Positions 46,926-58,538 of a DNA stretch of 64,000 nt are shown here, piece after piece. The stretch is from positions 35,329,582 to 35,393,581 of the forward strand of contig OX344751.2 in the NCBI GenBank assembly GCA_947034885.2, read 5' to 3'. Every line of letters begins with the position of its first letter. Within the stretch, counting starts at the first letter, position 1. This DNA is from Thuidium tamariscinum. Taxonomy: Eukaryota > Streptophyta > Bryopsida > Hypnales > Thuidiaceae. A program made the position numbers and the translations under genes. The notes under the pieces are model-generated. The model was given only the letters and a program-made list of their open reading frames with translations, did not search any database and was not told where the DNA came from.

Positions 46926-49113
46926 TTAATTAAAGTTGTAAATTTGAGATATTCAGGGTCTCATGCAATGCTTTAAATTTAGCACTGCTGTAGATGAAAC
47001 TTATATTTTCAGATGTATAGCTAGGCGTATGGTAACCGGACCATGTCGTGAATTTCAATTCTGCCAACATATCAATTGAAATCAGTCTTCCTAATTTTGG
47101 TTACACTGTTGTGTAACAGTACTATTAAGACCTTATAATGTCGAAGTACATTAATTGCAGTGCTTCGTTGATTAATCACAAGGTTACCAGCAACGTCCAG
47201 ATTCATATTACTTAATTTTTCGAGGATTTCGCTGCTGTTTGGTATATGCTCCGTACTAGCTTGTGTTGCAATTCGCAAGGACCGCAAGGACCTCAAGATC
47301 TAGATTCGATCCTTATTGCTTAATTTTCAAGCTAGGAAGGTGCTGCTGTACGTTGGATATACCTATGCTATTCTGATTCATATTACTTAATTATATTATT
47401 TAGGACCTTGCTTCTGTTGGAAAATACTTGTGATTAATTTCTATCAGGAACGTCCACATTCATGTAGCTTTATGCATATTCAACCTTCAATTGCTGCTGT
47501 TGGTACATACGTACTTCTGTTGCTGTCAGCAAGGTCCTCAGCAAGGTCTTGATCATGATTCGATTCATATTGCTTGATTTTCAAGAAACTTGCTGCAATT
47601 GGAATATACTAATGTAGGTATCCGGCCCCTAGCTAGGTCCAGAGTCACGTTGCTTCATTGTCGACGACCTTGTCGCTGTCGGTACGTATAGACAGATGCT
47701 GCTACCATCCACCAGGTCCAGATTCGATTCACATTGCTTAATTTTTGAGGACCTTGCGGTGCTGTTGCTACGTATATGCTAATCTTGCTATCACCGAGGT
47801 AGGTCCACATTCATACTGCTTAATTTCGAGGACAGATAAATAATTTTGTTGAGTCTTATCAGTTATCACGCTAAGTTGTAGGTGCGCTATATTATTTCAA
47901 GGACCCATGGATCGATGCTGGTACAGTTAATTAGCCCTCCAGATCGAGTGGTTACCCCACTCCCCACTTCCCCAGGAGCGACAGTTTTGTAACAGTCACA
48001 GATTTTAACTGAAAGAAAAATGTATGGAAAGAGATCCATGGAGGGAGATCATGAGATCAATTTAACTAAAATTGAAAATGATGCATTTTCCTAAAATTTT
48101 GTTCAGTAAACAATAAACTATCAGAAGGTTAAATGATGTGACGGGCCCTCAAGGAAGCCCGGAACTGAAAATGATTTGGAAGTCACTACTTTCTTTGGCA
48201 GTTCGGCACTTTACTGGACACGAGACCTAAAACGTGTATATGTCTGTTGAATGACCATCCTGGTGATGTAAGTTACTATTTTCAGTACTGAAATCGTGCC
48301 AGTTTTGAACAAAATTGACGACTGCATGTTTGCAATCAGTCTAGCTAGGAAGCCTGCGAAGTGCAAAGTTGCACTATTGTACATACTAGCAGTCTAGCAC
48401 CACTACCATGGTTCTCCATTAATATCGATCTCTGAACTTTATTTAGCCACTTCATCGACAAACTACACTTTTGAAAACAGTGTTTCAGATTATAAATAAT
48501 TTTGAAATTGTCACATTAAAACTGTGCACAGATCGAGCTCAACCAATATTAACCAGGATATATAGGGCTGGTCTCTGACTTCGATCCTCGCCTCAGCCCC
48601 GTCTTCTTTGTCGGTCACCAGGCCTCGAGTCGTACTGTCGTAGGTGCATGCTCCAGAGCTGGAAGTCAATTCCCGCTTTTATTTTATATTTTTGACACAA
48701 ATGAAGAAAAATTAAAAATCGTTGCAGTCTTTGCAGGGCAAAGTTTTAACAATAAAAACTCAAGCTGCAAATGGCCTGGAGGCGTCAGAGAGTAAAGATC
48801 AGTAGAGTTAAAGATAACACCGTATTCAATGTACCGAGGCCAATGGAGTAATGGACAAGTACACTCATGCTTTGTGATTGCCTAGTTTTACACATTTTCA
48901 CTTTTCAGCACCCTTTTCCTCTAAATAAATGTTAATTCTTCTAATGTTGGAAATAATGAACTAGGTGTTCCATTGCAACTGAATCTGTAGTACTTCGGTG
49001 AGTATCACGACATGGGTATCTTGAGCCTAATTAAAAGCAGTCGTAACCTACGTACTAAACTTGGGATGCTAATATGCTAATTAGCTAATTTAGTAGCTAG
49101 ATAAGTTCAAAGA
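46926..49113. other. Spacer upstream of the HypX-like gene
   Basis: GC-balanced, no gene recognised. Contains the degenerate tandem repeat at 47190-47840; 47841-49113 shows nothing I can name. Confidence 0.6.
47190..47840. repeat. Degenerate tandem repeat of about 100 bp upstream of the HypX-like gene
   Basis: At least six times a CCAGATTCATATTGCTTAAT-type segment is followed by TTTCGAGGACCTTGC, TGCTGTTGG and a TACGTATATGCTA-like stretch (near 47200, 47310, 47390, 47560, 47645, 47720, 47805). Copies are strongly diverged. Confidence 0.65.
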
Positions 49114-49786
49114 CACTACTAGAATCAAGGGGGGTTTGCAACGTTTGTAGCAACGCTTGTGGTGCTGTCAGGAACAAAGCAGTGCTTGAAGCAACGTTTG
49201 GCAAGAGGCAATTTTCTAAACAATGTTTAAGCAACGTTTAATGAGAGAACTTCCACATATTGTGTTCCCAATGAGTTTCCATGTGGAGGGAAATATCCCA
49301 TAAGCATTGTGCTTCATGAGGCTCCTGTGAAGTATAAGATGCGTGGCTCTCTCTCATTGAAAAAAACAACATGTTGAGTATTTCTACAACTGAAGAAGTA
49401 CAAGATATATTCAATATTGTATTGTACTTTACATATTGTATTGTAATAATTGTATAGTACATCGTATAATATTGTGCAAATATTGTATACTAAATTAAAT
49501 TTTTAATTAGTCCAAAATGTTGAAAATCTACCTTCACACTACTAGACAAGTTACTGGAAATGAATGTTCCCAAAGAAGAGAACAAATACAATAACATGAG
49601 AACTCAAGTTCACTTGTTCCCAAAGAAGCAATAAACGTTACTAAAAGCATGTACCAAAACGTTGCTTCACCTGAACAACGTCTTTAGTCAAGCTTGAAAC
49701 AATGTTTAATTGTCCTTCCAAATTTAATTTTCTAGTGTATTGAGCAACTTCTAAGGTGATGCAAACGGTACTTAATTCTAGTAGTG
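49114..49786. mobile_element. Non-autonomous CACTA-type element (673 bp)
   Basis: Ends are CACTACTAGAATCAAG and the complement of CACTACTAGAATTAAG, flanked by the 3-bp duplication AGA. Several GCAACGTTT and complementary AACGTTGC motifs lie near both ends, like the subterminal transposase-binding repeats of CACTA (En/Spm) elements. No transposase frame is present. Confidence 0.88.
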
Positions 49787-50183
49787 AGAAAATATCAAAG
49801 CATTAGATCTATTAGGCCAACATAATATCATAATCACCCCTTGATTTTAGTAGAGATAATCATTTCAATTCCAAAAATCCATCATGCCTTCTCTGATATA
49901 TTAAAGATCATCTTTATGAGATTTTTTGCATACAAATTTCTTGGTGTCTCCGATCTACAGCTGAAAGTATATCACAGTTTCGATTTGAATTAAGCCAATA
50001 TATCTGACATAGGAGATTGTCCTTTCTTCAGGGATTATATCAGAATGGATTTGCAATTTGCACTAAAAGTAGGGCCGGGCAATCAGTCTTGCAAATTAAA
50101 ATTATAGGGGCAAACAGGGCAAATTTTCCATCATGTGGGCATGCAACCGGTAAACAGGAAATGTCAATCTTGGAACTAGTTAA

Positions 50184-50365
50184 AACGGATATTTCGTTAA
50201 AATGGCGGTATGCCACAAACTTGGCATTTTCAGGTTTAGACCATGTGGTCTAAACTGTATACCTCTCCTAGATTTCTAGACCTTGAAGTCTGAAGTCTAT
50301 ACCAATCCTAGAAATTGAATGGAAAAATGGCGTAGGAATACCGCCATTTTAACGAAATATCTGTT
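50184..50365. mobile_element. Family D MITE, copy D2 (182 bp)
   Basis: Inverted ends are AACGGATATTTCGTTAAAAT and AACAGATATTTCGTTAAAAT, flanked by TTAA on both sides. The interior has GGTTTAGACCATGTGGTCTA and the CTAGATTTCTAGACC segment. It is close to D3. Confidence 0.88.
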
Positions 50366-50429
50366 TTAACCAGTGACAATCTCTCGCTCTGTAAAAATTG
50401 GCAAGCTAGAGTTCTGGACAACTCCACAG

Positions 50430-51250
50430 GGTCTTCGATTCTTCGATTCTTCTTCATCAGTGGCATGCAATCAATGTGGGATGCAATCGTTCGGAATTTC
50501 GGAACACTGTTGCCCGATGCTGAGATTGTAAAAGTGGGCACTTGTGAGTTTCTTCAATTCTCGTTAATTGCTTCTTCATCCGTGGCTTGCAATTAATGTG
50601 GAATGCAAGAGTCCGGAGTTTCGGAAAACTATACGTTGCCGACTGCTGAGATTGTAAAATTAAGTTTTGGCCAACTTATGAGTTTCTTCAATTCTCGATA
50701 ATTTCTTCTACATCCGTGGCATGCAAATAATGTGGGAGGCAATCGTCCGGAGTTTCGAAAAACTGTTGCCGACTGCTGAGATTGTAAAAGTGAGGAGCCA
50801 ACTTCTGAATTTCTTCACTTCTAGTGAATTTCTTCTTCATCCATGGCATGCAATTTTATGTGGGATGCAAGCGTCCGGAGTTTAGGAAAACTGTCGCCGA
50901 AACGCATATTTCGTTAAAATGGCGGTATGCCACAAACTTGGCATTTTCAGGTTTAGACTGTGCGGCCAAATGTATACCGTTCCTAGATTTCAAAACCCTG
51001 AGGTCTTAAATCTATACCTGTCCTAGAAAATGAATGGGAAAATGGCATAGGATTACTACCATTTTAAGGAAATATCTGTTCCGACTGCTGTGATTGTGTA
51101 AGTTTGGGCCAAATTAAGAGTTTCAATTCTTCAGTTCTTCATTAATTTCGATCTTCTTCATCCGTGGCACGCAATAAATGTGGGTGCACGCGTCCGGAGT
51201 TTCGGACTACTGTTGCCGACTGCTATGATAGTGAAAGTTTGAGCCAATCT
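50430..51250. repeat. Tandem array of five units of about 125 bp, invaded by a MITE
   Basis: Each unit runs from TTCTTCATCCGTGGCATGCA through GTCCGGAGTTTCGGAAAACT and TGCCGACTGCTGAGATTGTA to a GAGTTTCTTCAATTCT junction. Units start near 50430, 50550, 50680, 50805 and 51105; D3 lies in the fourth. No reading frame is conserved through the units. Confidence 0.85.
50901..51080. mobile_element. Family D MITE, copy D3 (180 bp), inserted in a tandem-repeat unit
   Basis: Ends are AACGCATATTTCGTTAAAAT and AACAGATATTTCCTTAAAAT. The 4-bp duplication CCGA is flanking. It interrupts the fourth unit of the tandem array at 50430-51250; the neighbouring units show the uninterrupted sequence GTTGCCGACTGCTGAGATTG. 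Confidence 0.9.
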
Positions 51251-51740
51251 CCATGATTGTGTTATGGCAGAAGAAACAGTTGCAAGCAAGCCAGCTGCCC
51301 ATACATTGCACGAATCAAAGTCAATGCCATATTGTTATGTAATATATGGGCATCCATTCGACAAAAGTGGGGTCCATTGATCTGCTGACTTAGTTTTGGA
51401 ACTTACTAAGCTATTGCTTCATTGCTTGTGAGTCCAAGTGCAACTGTGCAAGCTAGAAGGAAGTCAAAGAGCGTGACAAAAATGTGAGGCAAGCAATTGC
51501 AAGTGCAGATGAACAGTTCAAATTAAGCAACCACAACTCCACAGATCGACGATGGATGACGTACTGCATGATGATCGATGATTCATCAGGACGTTGTCAG
51601 TTTGATTATATGCAACCATCATTCCACAGACCGACGATGGATGACTGCATGATGACCACTGATTATTTGGGATGCTGTCAATTTTGCTTAAATTGGTGGA
51701 GATTCCACGACTTTGGCACTTCTGGAAGTGGAAGCACTGA

Positions 51741-51954
51741 AACGAACTTAAATTTGGTTGAAATGGCGGTATTCCACAAACTTTGGCACTTTGACGTTTA
51801 GCCGGTGCGCCAGTGCGGTTTGAAATCTATACAGCAGTTCCAGCAGTCCAGCAGTCCTAGACTCCTAGCCTTTAGAGTTAGACTTCAGAGGTAGAGAAGG
51901 AAATGAATAGAAAAATGGGCGTAAAGGATACCGCCAAGTTCACGAAATTTTCCC
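51741..51954. mobile_element. Family D MITE, copy D4 (about 214 bp, diverged)
   Basis: The left end AACTTAAATTTGGTTGAAAT and right end ACCGCCAAGTTCACGAAATT are degraded versions of the family ends. GGTATTCCACAAACTTTGGC and GTGCGGTTTGAAATCTATAC are shared with D2 and D3. The open frame crossing it (51484-51801) is not a gene. Confidence 0.7.
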
Positions 51955-53689
51955 TAATGTAAATGTCCACCTTAATTTTACCATAGAAACTGAAACTGAG
52001 TTTCAACATCTCAACTGAACCATTACCACTAGTCCTAACAACTAGTAAGTGGTAAACTCCTTTTTAGTTTTAATTACCACATATGAATGATTGAATGTCT
52101 AATTAATTCGTAAAATTGGAAGTACACCAGTATTTTGAGATCTTTTCGAACGTGCATTTTGAAACATAAATCATTACTTGTTCAACATACATTTTAGGGT
52201 CGGGGTGAACTGGCCCCCTCGCTCGGACACACCAAGTCATTCCAGGGGTTCAAGTAAAATTAAAATCCCCTTATTTTGTACCCAAGTAATTTACCTAGTA
52301 CATCTGTACATGCATCTCTGCTTGTCGGACTCCGTAGACTTGAATGGCACATTTTTTACTTTGCGCTAGCTGACAGTGAAATGTGCCAAATTATATAAAA
52401 CGAAATTACGAAATTGAGGTTCCGGTCCTCAGCAAGTGATTTTTTTCTTGGCACACACGAAAGCAACTACCACCACGTACGTAAGCTTACCAGGAGGTCC
52501 ACAACAAGTTCAACAGTAACCGCGTCCCTTGAAAATGCATGCAGCTAAGCTAGTATATAATCCACGTTATATTTAATTACTAACTGGAATTTTCTTTAAG
52601 CTAGCCGACGACTGTGCTGGATTCCGGGGTTCCGGATTTCCGGCGCGCTCTTCGTCATATATGGTCAGAGGTCGCAGCCCACCCGCTCCAACAACGACGT
52701 TTCCACAGACGACATGTGGACACTGGAACTGTTCAATTCATCTATCGCACAATGATATATATTAATATATTTGATTGTGTCTACGTACAGTAGCTTGTGC
52801 ATGAACCGGGTACATCGATTTGATACTCGACCAGAAGCGTATTCAAGTAGACTATTAATTTGAACCGCTTTCAGTTCCATCCGTGAATCTAATGAAGTGC
52901 TTTCACAACAGCCAGAGCGACAGCTGACATGCAGTCCAAGCTAAAGACAAAAGAGGTTTCACCAATTGTCTTGCTAGGTGGGCATGCGGAAAAAGAGGAG
53001 AAGTTTCACCGATTCCGGTGAACAGCCTCATTGGTGGAGATTTTGGCATATTTTCCCCTCCCCACCCACCGGGTCCGCATGAAAGTGCAAAGGCTGATTC
53101 CCCTGTGAAGTTGCCTTGAAGTTTCCTTGCTCACCCAGAGGTGTGAAGAGGCCCTGAGAAGAACTGCAGAACATGCTTCATCGATCGATCTGTCTGTCTC
53201 AATAAATTGACATGTTTACAATGCACACACCTGAAGATTCATGAAGCATTCGCGCACGTCGCTAGCTAGGCGATCGAGCGGGAGTCCCGGACCACCTTCA
53301 ATTAATCCCGGCCGTTACTGGTATAATATATTTTGTCTGTATATTGACAAGCTACAGTGGGCCCCTTTGGACTCGCCGTATACTCGGGGCTTGCAGTATC
53401 GCTACGTTGACATGAACCCGGAACTTCAGTCTCACAGGCATCGTAACAGGCAACAGTCTGTCGGAATTTGCAGTTTGTTTTGTTTGTTTTTTGACATAAG
53501 TGAATCGGAATTCCTTTGCAGAGAAAATAAAATACAGGTGGACTGGCAGAAAAAGGAGTTCGCAGCTTCGATTCCTCTCTTGGAAAGTAAATATATATTT
53601 CCTGAATTTTCTTGATTGGAACCACCTTTCTAGTTTCTACCAATTGAAACTAAACTAGTGTACCTTCTGTTTGTTGCCACTTGCCACAA
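51955..53689. other. GC-balanced intergenic DNA without a recognised gene
   Basis: Open frames at 52665-52880 (-) and 53241-53643 (both strands) show no family motif and overlap each other on opposite strands, so none is called. Confidence 0.6.
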
Positions 53690-53960
53690 CCAAAATAAAT
53701 GTAAAAGTTTTTTTGTTTTTGTTTTTTTCAAAATAAAAAATAATTCAAAAATTCATAACTTTCTCACTAGGAGCCAAAATGCCATGAAATAAGGCCTTTG
53801 CACCTCCTCCTTTAGTCCTTTTAAAGAGCATCCTGACTGGACCAAGAATACGACTCGGGATATGTGGTCCAAGAGATCTTAAAATTTGCAATGAAACAAA
53901 CAAATAAAACAAAATAAATAGCCTATTTTAAAGGTAATAGATATTTTGATAAAATAGAGG
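53690..53960. repeat. Dispersed repeat shared with 26005-26225
   Basis: Both loci share, in the same order, ATTCATAACTTTCTCACTAG or its variant, GCCAAAATGCCA, CTTTGCACCT, GTGGTCCAAGAGATCTTAAA or its variant, and AAACAAATAAAACAAAATAA followed by AGGTAATAGATATT. Identity is moderate. Nature unknown. Confidence 0.6.
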
Positions 53961-54019
53961 TATTCATACACCATTTTTTTTTTTTTTTCTGTGAAAGGTA
54001 TAGATAAATAGATACTATA

Positions 54020-54250
54020 AAAAAAACTCGTGTTTTAGGTGATAAACCCTAATTTTTTAAACAGATTTTAGGTGATGTCAATGTTTACAGCCTAATGTTT
54101 TAATGTCAACAAGAATGTTCAACGTAACTGTCAGAACATCAATGTTGAATGTTGACATAAAAACATTGGATTGTAAACATTGACAACACCTAAAATTCAT
54201 TTAAAAAAAATTTGGCTTGTTATTTAAAATATGGGTTTTTTACAGGGTTT
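54020..54250. repeat. Foldback repeat (hairpin MITE)
   Basis: ATTTTAGGTGATGTCAATGT and TTTACAGCCTAATGTTTT on the left mirror AAACATTGGATTGTAAACAT and TGACAACACCTAAAAT on the right. Stem of roughly 60 bp with the loop near 54135. The ends and target duplication are not clear. Confidence 0.65.
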
Positions 54251-54254
54251 TCTA

Positions 54255-54570
54255 CCCGGACAACGCGACAGTGCGACAGACAGACGTCACGTGACGTCTA
54301 GTAGAACCCTCGCGACGTCCAATAGAGTCAACATCATAAAAAAATAAAAATAAATAATTAGAAATTTAAAATTTGAACATATTTAAGTTCAGTTTCAATT
54401 AAGTGTCTCAATTTCATGATTACATATTACATTTTAAATTTAGATTGATAGTTATAGTAAGATTTACATTTTTTTGAGCTGTTGAAAATGGACTTTCGCG
54501 ACAAGGTGCGACGCTCTTGTAACAAGTTGTCACCTGCGACACGCGACGTCAGACGTCCTACACGACACCC
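54255..54570. repeat. GCGAC-rich inverted segment with a perfect 18-bp palindrome
   Basis: Two blocks rich in GCGAC and ACGTC (54255-54322 and 54490-54570) face each other around an AT-rich centre. AGACGTCACGTGACGTCT at 54282-54299 is a perfect palindrome containing a G-box core (CACGTG). Possibly the ends of an old foldback element. Confidence 0.5.
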
Positions 54571-54719
54571 AAACCCAAAAATATGTCCGACAAGAAAACC
54601 TTGATTTCTTATAAAGTAATTGCAAGACATTAGAAGATTTTTTAACCTTCAAAGAGGCCCTTAGGAATTGACATGCAAAGCTATTTATTCAAGGTTAGAG
54701 ATGATAACCTAAATACATA

Positions 54720-54868
54720 CACTACAAGAAAATGAAGGTATAAATGACTTATTCACAATGACTACACTGACATTCTGACAACAATGACTACAAAATAGTC
54801 ATTTTGCAGTCATTGTTGTCGATGTAGTCATTGTGAACAAGTCATTTATACCCCATTTTCTTGTAATG
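54720..54868. mobile_element. CACTA-type foldback MITE (149 bp)
   Basis: Starts CACTACAAGAAAATG, the classic plant CACTA terminus, and ends with its near complement. Almost the whole element folds into one hairpin with the loop near 54795. It is flanked by the 3-bp duplication ATA. Confidence 0.88.
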
Positions 54869-55371
54869 ATAATATGTGTCACTACCTTGTGTGAATATTC
54901 ATCAAGTACCTATGAATTTGTCAAAATAAAGAATTTACTTACAGTACCAAGGACTTCAATGACAAAAAGTACCTAATGTCTTATTGTCCAATAAGATGCA
55001 TTTCAATGTATAAACATCATGAGCATGAAGTACCCATCATCTTTTAAAAATAAAAAAGTTCATTCGTAGTACTAAAGACTCAAGAGTCATTACTCATTAG
55101 TACTTAGTTGAATAGTTGTACTAAATTTGTCTTTTTTCATATAAAGTAATCCCTCAATGGTTCAATGTTCATAAGATTTAAATGACAAGAAGTACCTAGT
55201 GTTCCATTGTCCAATAAAAAGCATGTACTTTTATAAACATCATGATATCAAAAATGGATGGAAAATTGAAAATATGGAGAAAAATTTGTACCTTCCTTAA
55301 CAAGTACTTATGTAAATCCAATTAAGGTCCTCAATTGACACCATTCTAGAGGTCTCTTTGAGGATTCAAAA

Positions 55372-56095
55372 ATCCTCTATTGAACACTTGGACTATTTTA
55401 TGTCACACCACATGTACTGATTTATTTTTTGGCCATAACTTTTGTATTTTGATTTTAAATGACTCAAGATGTGTAAAAAAGGTATTCATGACTATTATAC
55501 ACCTTGCTTAATTATTTCATGATTTTAATAAATATTCATTAACTTAAAAATAGACCCCAATTTAATGTCACATTTGTCAATTGGAGGTTTTTAGCACTAT
55601 CTAGCACCCCAAAAAATGAACTTTGAGGTGAAATTTTGAGGAGATAGTCTTCTAATAGACTTGTAGCTAATGGCCGAAGGAATTATTATAATAATTATTT
55701 TTATGTGGTATAGAAGTCTACAAAGTGAGCTTCTTCTGTATGCATTTTGGAACATGTAAAAAATGATTTTTGGTGAGTTTTTTTTTTCACTTTTTGGTAG
55801 ATGGCCATCTCTATAAAGTTCTTGTAAATGGAAATATTTTATTTTATTTTTAAAAATATTTTCCTATTTTTACAAATTAAAACATTAAAATATGTATTTT
55901 CTTGAGGTTTGACACTTTTCTAATCCTCCTGCTTGGAAATTTTTATAACAAATTTGCTTTGGTGATATTCTTCATCTTAAAAGGTGTTTATATTGTGATA
56001 TTGTTTTAATTTAAAATTATTTTCTAATTTTAAAGTACTCATAAAAAAAATCATGAAAATGCAACAAATAGTATAAGTATTTCTTACAATCATCC
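55372..56095 (-). mobile_element. Family A MITE-like element, copy A7 (about 720 bp, old)
   Basis: The left end is decayed but keeps GAACACTTGGACTATTTTATG, here shortened, which lines up with the CACCTGTCCTATTTCATG of A1. The right end reads TATTTCTTACAATCATCC. The interior carries the reversed AAGAAGCTCACTTTGTAGAC and GCAAAAGTTATGG segments. Confidence 0.7.
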
Positions 56096-56099
56096 TATA

Positions 56100-56222
56100 G
56101 TTAAATTTCAAACTTTAAGGTCTTGAAATCTTAGAGCAATATACATTTTAGATGGCATGGTTTGAACCTAAAAATGATGAGTTTATAGCTTACTGCCATT
56201 TTAACAAAATATCTATTTGGTT
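56100..56222. mobile_element. Family D-related fragment, copy D7
   Basis: Only the right half is clear: AAGGTCTTGAAATCTTAGAG, TGGTTTGAACC and the end CTGCCATTTTAACAAAATAT. It lies directly against family A copy A7. Confidence 0.5.
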
Positions 56223-56687
56223 TGGACTTTGGATTGCAATTTTTTTCAAGTTGTAAATGGTCTTTAATAGTCTTCACTAATCATTAATCAATCATGGGAA
56301 AATCATGTTATACATTAGAGAATCTATACTTTCATTCAAGCTTTATGTTTTTTTATTATGTTTTTTTTTGTTATAGTGAGATCTCTTATTCTTTCAAACC
56401 AAGTGTCCCTTGATAACATTCTTGGTACATTGGAATGTTCTTAACAAGGGAGTGCAGAAAGTTTATTTTGTGACAATTTGATTCAATTACAACAAAAGAT
56501 ATATTAGATTTTGAATTTTTATGAATTCAAGAATTATTTTGATTTTGATTATGATTATGACAACAATATAAGGCAAATTATTATGATGAGATTTAGGAAA
56601 ATGTGTTATCACAAGTTTAGAAATGGAAATTCAAGTTCCATAAGCTACTTATAAAGTTGTGATGCATGATGCCTCTATGGCAATTAT

Positions 56688-57311
56688 GGGTGATTGCAAG
56701 AAACACTTGTACTATTTATTGCATTTTTTAATAATACTTGTGATTTTTTCTAAAATACTTTAAAATCAAAACAATAATATTTTTAAGATTTCAAAAATAA
56801 AGATAATGTATACACCTTTAAAATGAAGCTAACCACCTAAGAAAAAGCATAGGAAAATTCTCTAAGTAAGAGAACTAGAAAAGTGCCAAATCTCAAGAAT
56901 ATAAGCATTTTTATGTTTTAATTAATAATAAATTAAATAATAAAAAAATTTAATTTATAAAAACTTTATGAAAATGGTCATATACCAAAATAATCACCAA
57001 AATAATACTTTATATGTTTTAAAATACCAATTGAATGAAGCTCATTTTGTAGACTTCTATACCACATAAAATTAATTTTTTTTTAAATTCCTTTGCACAA
57101 TAGCTACAAGTCTACTAAATACTTTAAGGGCTATTTTTGAATAGTAAAACATTTTTTTAAACTCCAAAAATTAGACAAGGTACAATAGCCATCAGTACCT
57201 TGCCTACAAATGTCACGTCACTTAGAGTAAGAATGCAAAAGTTATGACCAAAAACAAGGTCAACCTATGACATATAACTTGAAATAATACAAGAATTTCT
57301 TGCAATTATCC
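56688..57311 (+). mobile_element. Family A MITE-like element, copy A4 (624 bp)
   Basis: Starts GGGTGATTGCAAGAAACACT and ends with the complement of GGATAATTGCAAGAAATTC. The interior shares the CTCTAAGTAAGAGAA, GAAGCTCATTTTGTAGACTT and GCAAAAGTTATG segments. The flanks TTAT/TTGT are a decayed 4-bp duplication. Confidence 0.85.
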
Positions 57312-57917
57312 TTGTTCATTGCACTTTATATTATTTTTCCCTTAAATGCCTAAGCCTTTCTAAATGTGTTTTAGTTTCCTATGAAAAGAAAGCATGGGCT
57401 TATATTTATCCCTAATAGAACAAATGGTTTATTTTCAAAATCTAATCATATAGATGTTAAACCTTTAAGTGCTTGTTTATTAATATGCGTACCAATCTTC
57501 AATGTGAAATAATGAAATTGCTTAGGGGTTGCAAAATTATAATAAGAGAAATGTATGTACCCTATTTTTAATATGTCGCCCGCCTTCTCCTAGGCCTTCT
57601 CCATTGAATGTTTGAAAAATTTGCAAAAAAGAGATTTATAGGATTAGAGATGACTTGAACAACTAAAATTTTTGTTAGCACACTAAAATGCAATTCCACA
57701 AACCTTAAGTTCAAATGAAGATCTATCAAACCTTTAAACTCAATATACAATCTACCTTGCAATTATTTAATTTCAATTTTTTTATAAGTAGAAATCATTA
57801 TAAAATTTAAATCAACACTTACATGCTTAAATTTATAACAATGAAAATCATGAACACACTTTATTTTTTCTATTGGGACCATTTTGAAAGCAAATGGATA
57901 AGTACAGTTTTTTAGGT

Positions 57918-58538
57918 GGGTCATTGCAAAAAACACTTGTCCTTTTCAATGTCCCTTTGGCCTTGGACAAGGGGTTTCTTGCTCATAACTTTTGCACAAT
58001 ATGTTAGTTTGCTATGAAATTTAGAATGAAGGTAGATATGGTAATTGAAAACATTGAGTAATTATTTTATTATTTTTAATCTATCCCCAATTGGATGTCT
58101 AATTTGACCATTTTGAAGGATTTACTTATTAGTACTCTTTCCAATTCAAAAATGAGAATTTGAAAATAAAAATTGGGATTTAAATACTTCTACTATAGTT
58201 ACACAATCTTGAGAAAGAAGTTCTAAAAATAATAAAGTCTCCACATTCCACATGTGATCAAAAGGCACTACCTTTTTTGAATTTTAAAACTATTTTCTAA
58301 AAATTAAATTCCAAAGTATCTATTTTCTTGCATTTTTCATTAGTCTTTGAGAGAACATAATTTTTAGAGAAGTTTTTTTCTTAGCTAGAATTTTTGTATA
58401 AATACTATTTAAAGTGATTTATAAATTATCCATATTTTATTTCATTCAAAAAAAAATTATTCTAAAATCACTATACTTCAATATTGAGTATTCAAGCTAT
58501 TTTGAGCCAAAAAAGTGAAGTGTTTCTTGCAACGACTA
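57918..58538. mobile_element. Family A MITE-like element, copy A6 (about 620 bp, diverged)
   Basis: Starts GGGTCATTGCAAAAAACACT and ends near AGTGTTTCTTGCAACGACTA. Flanks AGGT/AGAT are a mutated 4-bp duplication. The interior is diverged, but the order of segments is as in the family. Confidence 0.7.

Noticed and set aside
50430..51250. CRISPR-like array
   Set aside because: Units are contiguous tandem repeats of about 125 bp without short repeats and unique spacers, in a plant genome.
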